Shown here: piece after piece, positions 1 through 6,823 of the stretch | How positions within the stretch are numbered: position 1 is the first letter of the stretch | How the letters are laid out: the number at the start of each line of letters is the position of its first letter | Origin: Bacillota bacterium | GTDB taxonomy: Bacteria > Bacillota > Clostridia > Oscillospirales > Acutalibacteraceae | Direction: 5' to 3' | Length of the DNA: 7,889 bases | NCBI GenBank assembly: GCA_023458755.1 | Contig: JAEWYE010000052.1 | Span: 1-7,889, forward strand | Made by a program: the position numbers and the translations under genes | Notes under the pieces: generated by a model | Told to the model about the DNA's origin: nothing | Seen by the model: the letters and a program-made list of their open reading frames with translations, nothing else | The model's database searches: none

Positions 1-117
1 GCTCAATTAAAAACCTATATTCATAAATACAATGCTTTTCCTATGCGCCCTCTCAAGTGGCAGTCTCCTAAACAGGTGCTTCATGATTTCTTTACTCTTG
101 GTGTAACATATCATTGA
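1..117 (+). CDS. C-terminal end of an integrase-core (rve-type) transposase, partial
   Basis: An open frame enters at base 1 and stops at TGA 115-117, giving the last 38 residues of a protein cut by the window edge. It carries a tyrosine/asparagine followed by FPMRPLKW and then SPKQVL. This resembles the 'YN..RPh..L.w.tP.evl' tail that closes the DDE integrase core of IS481/IS3-like transposases. The catalytic D, D and E residues would lie outside the window, so activity cannot be judged. The gene converges on the EF-G-like gene with only 18 nt between the two stop codons. The outer end of any insertion element must therefore lie in those 18 nt or run into the neighbouring gene's 3' end. Assignment to the IS481 family rather than another integrase-core family is a guess from 38 residues. 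Confidence 0.6.
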   Translation, partial: AQLKTYIHKYNAFPMRPLKWQSPKQVLHDFFTLGVTYH

Positions 118-135
118 CAAACCTACACCGGCACT

Positions 136-2208
136 TTATTCTTCGTTTTCGCTCACCTTGGATTCCGCCATTACCTTTTGCGCAACCTGCGGCGGCGCTT
201 CCTCATAGCGTACAAAGGCAAATGTGAAGCTGCCGCGTCCCTGCGTGGTTTGCCGCACAAAGGTGCAAAAATCATGCATTTCCGCCATCGGTACTTCTGC
301 CTGCACGGTTTGCGTGCCGGATTCGGCAGGATCCATGCCAAGCACGCGCCCCCGGCGCTTGTTGACTTCGCCTATAATATCGCCCATGTTGGCATCGGGC
401 ACCGTCGCTTTAAGAATACCGATCGGTTCCAGAAGTACCGGGTTTGCAAGCGGCATACCGGCTTTGTAAGCGGCGGCGGCAGCCATTTTGAACGCCATTT
501 CGGAGGAATCCACCGGGTGATAGGAACCATCGTACAAAGTGGCACGCAGCCCGACTACCGGGTAACCCGCAAGCGGGCCTTTTAAGATGCACTCACGCAG
601 CCCTTTTTCCACCGCGGGGAAGAATCCTTTCGGAACGGATCCGCCTACAACACGCTCACCAAACTCCAGGCCTTCGCTCTGGCAGGGTTCAAACTCAATC
701 CACACATCGCCATACTGGCCGTGGCCGCCGGTTTGTTTTTTGTGCCTGCCCTGTACCTGCACCTTTTTGCGGATGGTTTCGCGATACGGTACACGCGGTT
801 TGTCGAGTACGATTTCAACGCCGAATTTATTCTTTAATTTTGACGCAACAACATCCAGATGCTGCTCGCCGAGGCCGGAAAGAACCATTTGGTGCGTTTC
901 GGAATTGTTAACAAGCTGAATGGTCGGGTCTTCTTCCTCCAAACGCAGAATACTCTGCGCGACCTTATCTTCGTCACCTTTTTTCTTTGGGAAGACCGCC
1001 ATAGAAAGGGTAGGAATCGGGTAGGTGATGTCATCCAGTCGGACTTTACGAACCGGTGAACAAAGCGTATCGCCGGTTTTCGTATCCGCCAGCTTCGGTA
1101 CCGCACCGATATCGCCCGCACCGATGTACTGGACATCCTCCTGACGCTTACCACGGATTACAACGGTCTTTCCGATGCGTTCCTGAGCGCCCGTACGCAT
1201 GTTGATAAGCGGGGTTTCCGTCGCGATTTTTCCCGAAATCACCTTGATATAGGACAATTTGCCCACAAACGGGTCGGCTATGGTTTTAAACACGATGGCC
1301 GCCGGTGCGCCGTCTTCATTGACCGAAAGCTCAACCGGATTTCCGTCGTTGTCGGTGCCGATTTCACCGCTCTTATCCGCCGCGGTAGGGGCCAGCCAGA
1401 TGATGCCGTTCATGAGCTGCTCAACACCGTCGGTCAGTTGCGCGTCGCCGCAGAACACCGGACTGATTTTTCCATCTTTTATACCTTTACTGATGCCGAC
1501 AATTACCTCTTCCGGCGTAAATTTTTCGCCGGAAAAATACTTTTCAAACATTTCATCACTGGTTTCGGCTACCGCTTCATAAATGGCGGTGCGCAAGCCT
1601 TCCAGCCGGGTTCCCATATCCGGAACCGGCACATCGACCGGATGACCGTTTTTATATTCATAAGCCTTGTATTCCAGTAAGTTCACATAGCAGTTTGCCT
1701 TGCCGTTCACCACGTAAGGTACAACAACCGGGCAGACCGACGGTCCGAAGCTTGCCTTTAAATTCTCAAACACCTTATAAAAATCCGCACTTTCGTCGCA
1801 CAGGCCGTTCACAAAAAAGATTTTGGAAAGTCCCCTCGCCGACGCAGCCTTGTTTGCTTTTTCGGTACCGACACACACGCCTGATTTTCCCGAAACCGTA
1901 ATCAGCACGGTATCTGCCGCGCGAATCGCTTCACAGGCACCGCCCTCAAAATCAAACAGTCCCGGAGCATCAATCAAATTAATTTTATAACTTTTCCATT
2001 CCAAAGGAGCCACTGCCGTTGTAACGGTGGTCTTTCTTTTGATTTCTTCGGGGTCAAAATCGCAAATGGTATTGCCGTCGTCAACCTTACCGAGCCTATC
2101 CGATGCTCCGGACAAAAACAGCATTGCTTCCGCCAGTGAAGTTTTGCCGGAGCCTCCGTGCCCTGCAATCGCAATGTTCAGGATATTCTTTGCATAATAC
2201 TGTTTCAT
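136..2208 (-). CDS. EF-G-like translational GTPase (EF-G2/FusA paralogue) with divergent G motifs
   Basis: This 690-residue protein has the full length and domain order of elongation factor G, the ribosomal translocase: GTPase domain about 9-275, domain II about 300-388, III about 397-472, IV about 473-590 and V about 591-672. The P-loop is AGHGGSGKT (15-23), as in the EF-G2-type paralogues of Firmicutes rather than canonical EF-G (AHIDAGKTT). The G3 motif reads DAPGL (80-84), so the catalytic His of DTPGH is Leu. The G4 motif reads NGLCD (134-138) where NKMD is expected. The switch I RGITI segment reads RKTTV (58-62). The domain III signature (LEEEDP, GLGEQHLD), the domain IV tip (GSYHPVDSSE, 561-570) and the domain V segment (NMGDIIGEVNKRRG) are well kept. 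The start follows GAAAGGAG at 2219-2226 with a 10-nt gap. It may be a specialised or low-activity EF-G; Tet(M)-type ribosome protection seems less likely. Family assignment is secure, exact role is not. Confidence 0.9.
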   Translation of the reverse strand: MKQYYAKNILNIAIAGHGGSGKTSLAEAMLFLSGASDRLGKVDDGNTICDFDPEEIKRKTTVTTAVAPLEWKSYKINLIDAPGLFDFEGGACEAIRAADTVLITVSGKSGVCVGTEKANKAASARGLSKIFFVNGLCDESADFYKVFENLKASFGPSVCPVVVPYVVNGKANCYVNLLEYKAYEYKNGHPVDVPVPDMGTRLEGLRTAIYEAVAETSDEMFEKYFSGEKFTPEEVIVGISKGIKDGKISPVFCGDAQLTDGVEQLMNGIIWLAPTAADKSGEIGTDNDGNPVELSVNEDGAPAAIVFKTIADPFVGKLSYIKVISGKIATETPLINMRTGAQERIGKTVVIRGKRQEDVQYIGAGDIGAVPKLADTKTGDTLCSPVRKVRLDDITYPIPTLSMAVFPKKKGDEDKVAQSILRLEEEDPTIQLVNNSETHQMVLSGLGEQHLDVVASKLKNKFGVEIVLDKPRVPYRETIRKKVQVQGRHKKQTGGHGQYGDVWIEFEPCQSEGLEFGERVVGGSVPKGFFPAVEKGLRECILKGPLAGYPVVGLRATLYDGSYHPVDSSEMAFKMAAAAAYKAGMPLANPVLLEPIGILKATVPDANMGDIIGEVNKRRGRVLGMDPAESGTQTVQAEVPMAEMHDFCTFVRQTTQGRGSFTFAFVRYEEAPPQVAQKVMAESKVSENEE

Positions 2209-2283
2209 TTTGGGTTAACTCCTTTCAGCTTGGGAATACAAAATTAGTGCAATTTCAACAAAGATAAATTGGAATTTATAATA

Positions 2284-2312
2284 ATTATAGCGTATATGAA
2301 CTAGAAATACAA
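2284..2312 (-). promoter_or_regulatory. Probable sigma-A promoter of the EF-G-like gene
   Basis: Reading the minus strand, TTGTAT (2312-2307, three of six matches to TTGACA) is followed after exactly 17 nt by a perfect TATAAT (2289-2284). The predicted transcript start is near 2277, giving a leader of about 70 nt before the ATG at 2208. The surrounding stretch is very A+T rich. The YczE gene upstream ends in its own terminator, so a separate promoter is expected here. Confidence 0.55.
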
Positions 2313-2425
2313 TGTTTAATTTTATTTTATTGATAATCCATAACTTTGATTCCAGATTGATGGCAATATTCACCAAATATCGAATTTTTGCAGTTTCTTG
2401 CAGTCATGCAATACAGATTTTCTAC

Positions 2426-2470
2426 AAAAAAGAGGGCCTTCCGAACCGTGAAACACAGCGCGAAAAACCC
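2426..2470 (-). terminator. Intrinsic terminator after the YczE-type gene
   Basis: On the minus-strand RNA, GGGUUUUUCG (2470-2461) pairs throughout with CGGAAGGCCC (2443-2434): 10 pairs, three of them G-U. Inside it, after a single C-U mismatch, GCUGUG pairs with CACGGU around a UUU loop. The outer stem runs straight into UCUUUUUU (2433-2426). The hairpin begins 31 nt after the stop codon at 2502. Because of the G-U pairs, the plus-strand transcript would fold less well, so the element points leftward only. Confidence 0.7.
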
Positions 2471-2501
2471 CATATGTATGCTTCTGGCAGAACCAAAAGA
2501 A

Positions 2502-3143
2502 TTATTTCTGTTCGCAGCCCAAATTCCGATAAACCTTTGCGCTGAGATGTTTGTTGAAAAAAGTAATGAGCGGGCCGAGGGTAAGCGCAACCACTACCGT
2601 GCCCGCGCCAACCACGCTGCCCAATATCCATCCGACAGCTAATGCTGTCACGTCAATTGCCACACGGCACCATTTAAACGGGATTTTTGTTTTATTGCTT
2701 GCAATAAATGCCAAACTGTCATATGGTGCAACCCCAAGATTGGAAGAAAAATAAAGGGATACGCTGGCAGAAAGTAACACAGCGCCAACTAACATAAGCA
2801 GAATGCTAACCCAAATGGCATCGTGTGCCGGAAAAAATCGTGCATAAACCGCCTTAAAAAAATCCGCCGCAAAGCCCACTACAACCATATTTCCAATGGT
2901 GCCCAGTCCGATCAGACTTCTGTCCAAAAAGAAAAGCCCGACCAGCATGACCGCGTTTATCATAAGCTGCATCCATCCGAACGGAACACCCAGCCTTGCA
3001 CTGATTCCCAAATTCATACAGGAGCAGGGATCCGTACCCATATGGGCCCGCACCAAAAGAGAAAGCGCAAAGCCCATCAGGGTAACCGCAAGCAACATAA
3101 TGACGGTGCGAAGGATATATTGTTTTGATACGGATAGCTTCAT
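2502..3143 (-). CDS. YczE/YitT-like integral membrane protein
   Basis: This is a small hydrophobic protein of 213 residues (217 if read from the ATG at 3155), with about six membrane segments. Numbered from the 3155 ATG these are roughly 14-35, 58-77, 84-103, 112-136, 164-181 and 184-201. The GTDPCSCMNLGISARLG segment (40-56) after the first helix is typical of the YczE/YyaS family of Bacillus and clostridia, whose function is unknown. A related loop, LGVAPYDSLAFIASN, follows the fourth helix, so the protein looks like two diverged copies of a three-helix unit. I chose the ATG at 3141-3143. The only Shine-Dalgarno sequence, AAGGA at 3156-3160, touches the upstream ATG (3153-3155) with no gap but lies 12 nt from this one. 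The gene follows the 1168-residue gene with a hairpin in between and ends in a strong terminator. Transport or regulation of an unknown solute is possible but not shown. Confidence 0.8.
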   Translation of the reverse strand: MKLSVSKQYILRTVIMLLAVTLMGFALSLLVRAHMGTDPCSCMNLGISARLGVPFGWMQLMINAVMLVGLFFLDRSLIGLGTIGNMVVVGFAADFFKAVYARFFPAHDAIWVSILLMLVGAVLLSASVSLYFSSNLGVAPYDSLAFIASNKTKIPFKWCRVAIDVTALAVGWILGSVVGAGTVVVALTLGPLITFFNKHLSAKVYRNLGCEQK

Positions 3144-3155
3144 CTTATTTTTCAT

Positions 3156-3160
3156 TCCTT
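3156..3160 (-). promoter_or_regulatory. Ribosome binding site that decides the YczE start
   Basis: AAGGA on the minus strand directly abuts the ATG at 3153-3155, which leaves no room for initiation there. The next in-frame ATG (3141-3143) is 12 nt away, at the long end of the usable range. The longer reading would add only MKNK. Confidence 0.45.
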
Positions 3161-3201
3161 ACTCAGTTATAAAGGTGCCCGTGCACATATCGAGCAAAAG
3201 T

Positions 3202-3239
3202 ATAAGGAATACAGATTTTGGAGCATCTGTATTCCTTAT
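3202..3239 (-). terminator. Perfect 15-bp inverted repeat, probable terminator of the 1168-residue gene
   Basis: ATAAGGAATACAGAT (3202-3216) and its exact reverse complement (3225-3239) flank an 8-nt loop. On the minus strand the hairpin starts 6 nt after the stop codon at 3246-3248 and is followed by ACUUUUGC. It has the position of an intrinsic terminator, but the stem is only about one quarter G+C and the U run is four long, so termination may be partial. A perfect palindrome of this length 43 nt before the YczE ribosome binding site could also be a regulator site or a leader structure for that gene. Confidence 0.55.
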
Positions 3240-3245
3240 CGTATT

Positions 3246-6200
3246 TTATGGTTTGCGAAGTCTGGGAATCAGCATAACCGCCAACAGCCAAAAGATTTCG
3301 TATACAAGCAGGAATGCGGTCGATATTTGCTTTAATCCGGAATAGCACGCCAGAAAAGCCACCAGTACAAAGCCCAGCACAACCGCCACATTCTGCAAAG
3401 CAACCGCCACCGAAATATTGCCTTTTTGCCGGACACACGCGGTGAGCATGCGAAGCATGGTGGTTTGTCTGCCCTTTGTAGCGAGCAGCGCGTTCGTGTG
3501 CTGCAGTTCCTGAGCCGCAGCTTCTTTGTAAACAGAGCCCAAACGTTCCGGCAAAACGCGGACAGAGTGGGTATCAAGCTGAAAACAGGTAGCCAAAAAT
3601 TCCGGCGTAATGTTGGGGTCGCAGGTACGTACAATCAAACTGATGCCGTTGTTCTCCATACGCCGCAATTCGAGCGCACGGCGTTTATCGGAATTGTAGG
3701 AAAGCACGAACATGGCCACCAAATCCCCGCCGGAAGCAAGGTAGATAATCTGTTTGCCGCCCAATAAATATTTTTCCTCATAATCGCGCGAAGGCGGCTC
3801 AATGCCGTGACCCGCTATCAGATCGCGGTTGCCAACCAAAATTCTGCGTCCCGAAACCCAACCGATTACACCGCGCTCGTCTTCATAAACGGGATTATCG
3901 ATTTTGGGGAGCATATCCCTGTGGCTTTTGATAATCTGGTCGAACACATCGCTCAGCGGTCCGCCCACCGAACACATAAGCGCGGTGGCATCCACAATTG
4001 CTTCATCAATACGCTGACCGCCGAAGGTCTTAATACCGTTGAGCACCACCGTGCCTTTCGGGAATAGTTCTTTTGCATCCATCATAACGGCATTGGTATT
4101 GCAGAACTGCTCAACAGTCGGGTAACCCACTACCATTGCGCCGCACCTGCGTGCCAACTTGCACAAACGGCTGATTGGCAGATTGACACTGAGCATGTTG
4201 GTGACCGGTGTGCAGATACAGGCGGCAGCCGCAAAAACGGTAATACCCGTTGTAACATCTTTTGAGAGCACCAGACAGACAATGCACAAAACCAGTGAAC
4301 AGATAAAAGCAACCGGCGCGATACTCTGTGACGCGGTTTCGCTTGGATCCGGCTCATAGGAATTATTTAAAAAGTGCTTAAAAAACTTGGTTTTACATTG
4401 ATACGCAATAACCGGAGTATCTGTCACACAGCCCTTTGCCATTTGCAGAGCCGTGTTGTAATCGTCATACAGTTCCACGCTTTGTTTCGGCTCGGGAGAG
4501 GAAATGAAATGAAAATTGCGGTTAATGCGCGTAATCATGGAGAGCTTGCCTGCTGTATTCAGGAACAGTGCCCCGACTGCCAAAGCGGAATATAAATGGA
4601 TGCTGCCGCTCATAACGGAAGTCGGTACAAAAAACGCGAGGATGCTCTGCGCAAGCGACGCTACCGCCGCAACGGCGACACTGCTGTCGGAATTTGCCTG
4701 AAAGGTAACCAATGCCTTAATCCCGTTGGCAACCGTTGTCCAGCAAAACACCATTGCAATCACAAGGAAAGAAAGGTTCAGGATAAAATAGGTATTTGTG
4801 CTGAGCTGAAAGGAAAGCGACTGCGGCAAAAGCTGATACTTTTCACCGAGGAAGCCAACAAGTAACATCAAAACGGTACTGATACCGGTTACCAGAAAAC
4901 GCAGCAGCAATTCCCGAATGGTTGCGCCCAGTTCGTTCGAAATGGATGGCGCATCGGAAGGGACGTTATAATCATCCAGTTCTTCCTTCTCTTCCGGCAA
5001 TTCCTCCGGCTGATCGGTGTCATCCTCTTCTTCATCACCCGTGATATTGAATTTATGTATGCCGATATTGTGCTTTTCATTTTGCTTGGACATATCCCCG
5101 GATGATTGCGGCTCCGTATCCGAAGTTTCCGCTAAAGAAAGCTCCTGCGGCTTTTCGCTTGCAGGGGAAGTGATTGGCGGAACCGGTGTAAGATGCGGTT
5201 TGATCTTTGGTTCCGCTTGCATCACCACCGTATAGCCCTGCGCTTCACTTTGAAGCACTGAACGCAGATTGTCCAGTTCAATTACATGCACAGGTTTTCC
5301 GAGAGGCGTATATTTTGGAGCAGTGTCAATCACTGCTTTCAGTCTTTGTTTTCGGTCGAATGTATTTTCTGATTTTTCAAAGCCATCCGGTTTTGCCGTT
5401 TGTTGTTCAGCCGGAACCGGCTGTTCCGGCAAAACAGATGGAGATATCCATTTTTCTTCTTGCGGCGCTTTTTCTGTTGTTTCTGCTTTTGCAGTCTTAT
5501 TTTCCTGCGCTACTGGTGCTGCCGGTTCGGCAGTCACAACGGACTTTTGTGCTGCAATTGGCTGTTCCCGTTCAGCTTCCGCTGACTCTTGCCGTACCGG
5601 CTGCGCGGGTTTTATAGTGGGCTCCGCCGCTTTTACTGCTTGCTCGTCAATTAGAACCGGCTTAGGCGGTTCTTCTTTTGGCGACATATCCGCCGAAAGT
5701 CTTCTTTTGGGCAGCTGCATAAAAAATTCGGTGGTTTTCTTATTATCCACTGTTCTCTTTGCGGCCACAGGATTCCCCTTGATTTTTGAGATGGGTTTTG
5801 CCTGCTGCGGTTTCTCCCGCGTCTTCTGCGGAGCAGGATGAACCGCCTGCGGATTGAGAATTTCGGTTTTCGGCAAATCGGATTCAGCCGGAGAATTAGA
5901 GTAAATCTCATCTGCCGTATCCGCCTTAGCTGGCTTTGGAGCGGCATTGAGCGTATCTTTTGTGTGATCGTAAAGCGGCTGAATTTTCTTTGGAGGCTCG
6001 CTTTCATTCAATAGCTCTGACACCCGTTTTTGACGTTCACGATGAATTTCTTCAAAACGCGCGGCAATTTCATCTTCGACGTCATTTTCGCCGCTTTCAT
6101 CAAACAGGTAAGCAAAGGTTGCCGTAGGATGGGCATTCCGGTGCTCGCCGCTCGGTTCTTTTTGTTCCACATCGCCGTGGCTTTCGGCAGTATCTTTATA

Positions 6201-6752
6201 ATCCTCCCGATATTCATCAATCGGCTTCAACTGCATACCGTAATAAATGTCTTCTTCGTCGGAATTGTAAACGCACTCATCTTTGCGTCTGCGTCCAAAC
6301 AAACCAAAAAGCCCCCGTCTCTTTCTGGGCAGTTCTTCCTCTTCCAATTCCTGCGCAAAACGAATACCGTTACCGGGCGCAGGCTGTGACGGCTGCGGCA
6401 TTTCCGGCATAACCGGGGCGGTAATTTCCGGTGCCGGCTGCGGGTGCACAGGCTGCTCCGGCACTGTAGTGGGAGAAACCGGTGGTACGCCCGGAATTTT
6501 TTTGGGTTCCGGATTGGTTTCTTCCGGCTCTCCAATCATTTCGGCGTAGCTTTTGCCGCCAAAACGGTTTCGTTCCTTCATCAAATCACTTTTTCCATCC
6601 GTGCCGTTTTCTGTTGACGGTTTCGTCCGCTCTGCACGCTCCTCGTTTTCCGTGTTTTCCTGGGACGGCGAAGTTCCGTGCATGACTTTAGCTTCCGCCA
6701 ATATCTCTTCAAGCGAATAATCTTGTGGAGTCTTATTCTCTTTACTCTTCAT
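3246..6752 (-). CDS. Pseudo-P-type (P1B-like) ATPase membrane protein with a long disordered N-terminal tail
   Basis: The protein has 1168 residues. Residues 1-605 are rich in Pro, Glu, Ala, Lys and Gln with a single Cys (C160), a basic patch (PRKRRGLFGLFGRRRK, 142-157) and a very acidic stretch (572-594). This tail is presumably disordered and cytosolic. Eight membrane segments follow at about 616-635, 653-675, 691-710, 718-735, 810-830, 833-855, 1112-1135 and 1142-1163. That is the 4+2+2 layout of heavy-metal P1B ATPases. Between helices 6 and 7 lies a P/N-like domain: MMDAKELFP (890-898) stands where DKTGTLT is expected, GGPLSDVF where SEHPLA is expected, then GWVSGRRILVGNRDLI (964-979) closely matches the nucleotide-domain signature. 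RTCDPN (1042-1047) replaces TGDN, and LPE (1067-1069) is kept. CICTP (845-849) replaces CPC. The loop between helices 4 and 5 is about 70 residues with no TGE, and the GDGxND hinge is absent. I infer a catalytically dead P-type ATPase relative, perhaps a scaffold or sensor. The start has AAGGA (6763-6767) with a 10-nt gap. It lies 71 nt after rlmB. Confidence 0.85.
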   Translation of the reverse strand: MKSKENKTPQDYSLEEILAEAKVMHGTSPSQENTENEERAERTKPSTENGTDGKSDLMKERNRFGGKSYAEMIGEPEETNPEPKKIPGVPPVSPTTVPEQPVHPQPAPEITAPVMPEMPQPSQPAPGNGIRFAQELEEEELPRKRRGLFGLFGRRRKDECVYNSDEEDIYYGMQLKPIDEYREDYKDTAESHGDVEQKEPSGEHRNAHPTATFAYLFDESGENDVEDEIAARFEEIHRERQKRVSELLNESEPPKKIQPLYDHTKDTLNAAPKPAKADTADEIYSNSPAESDLPKTEILNPQAVHPAPQKTREKPQQAKPISKIKGNPVAAKRTVDNKKTTEFFMQLPKRRLSADMSPKEEPPKPVLIDEQAVKAAEPTIKPAQPVRQESAEAEREQPIAAQKSVVTAEPAAPVAQENKTAKAETTEKAPQEEKWISPSVLPEQPVPAEQQTAKPDGFEKSENTFDRKQRLKAVIDTAPKYTPLGKPVHVIELDNLRSVLQSEAQGYTVVMQAEPKIKPHLTPVPPITSPASEKPQELSLAETSDTEPQSSGDMSKQNEKHNIGIHKFNITGDEEEDDTDQPEELPEEKEELDDYNVPSDAPSISNELGATIRELLLRFLVTGISTVLMLLVGFLGEKYQLLPQSLSFQLSTNTYFILNLSFLVIAMVFCWTTVANGIKALVTFQANSDSSVAVAAVASLAQSILAFFVPTSVMSGSIHLYSALAVGALFLNTAGKLSMITRINRNFHFISSPEPKQSVELYDDYNTALQMAKGCVTDTPVIAYQCKTKFFKHFLNNSYEPDPSETASQSIAPVAFICSLVLCIVCLVLSKDVTTGITVFAAAACICTPVTNMLSVNLPISRLCKLARRCGAMVVGYPTVEQFCNTNAVMMDAKELFPKGTVVLNGIKTFGGQRIDEAIVDATALMCSVGGPLSDVFDQIIKSHRDMLPKIDNPVYEDERGVIGWVSGRRILVGNRDLIAGHGIEPPSRDYEEKYLLGGKQIIYLASGGDLVAMFVLSYNSDKRRALELRRMENNGISLIVRTCDPNITPEFLATCFQLDTHSVRVLPERLGSVYKEAAAQELQHTNALLATKGRQTTMLRMLTACVRQKGNISVAVALQNVAVVLGFVLVAFLACYSGLKQISTAFLLVYEIFWLLAVMLIPRLRKP

Positions 6753-6823
6753 ATTTTAACCATCCTTTTGCTTGGCGGCCATTTTTGCTTCGTTGCGTAA
6801 TCGAGATTACTGAAAATCCGAAG

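Noticed and set aside
100..129. GGTGTA/TACACC inverted repeat spanning the transposase stop codon
   Set aside because: Only six pairs around an 18-nt loop with no U run, and it lies partly inside coding sequence. It cannot be called a terminator or an element end without the other end of the element.
2388..2411. Two TTGCAGT copies and a TTGCA/TGCAA palindrome upstream of the EF-G-like promoter
   Set aside because: Short, A+T-rich and about 75-130 nt from the promoter. Nothing distinguishes it from chance.
5269..5841. A 190-codon plus-strand open frame opposite the proline-rich tail, and many shorter plus-strand frames from 178 to 7399
   Set aside because: They are antisense shadows of the minus-strand genes. 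Their Ser/Cys/Phe-rich low-complexity make-up mirrors Ala/Glu/Pro codons, they lack ribosome binding sites and I recognise no domain in them.
6756..6782. Eight-codon frame (ATG at 6782-6780, TAA at 6758-6756) just before the 1168-residue gene, a possible leader peptide
   Set aside because: No Shine-Dalgarno precedes it and its composition shows no regulatory codon run. It simply overlaps the ribosome binding site of the main gene.
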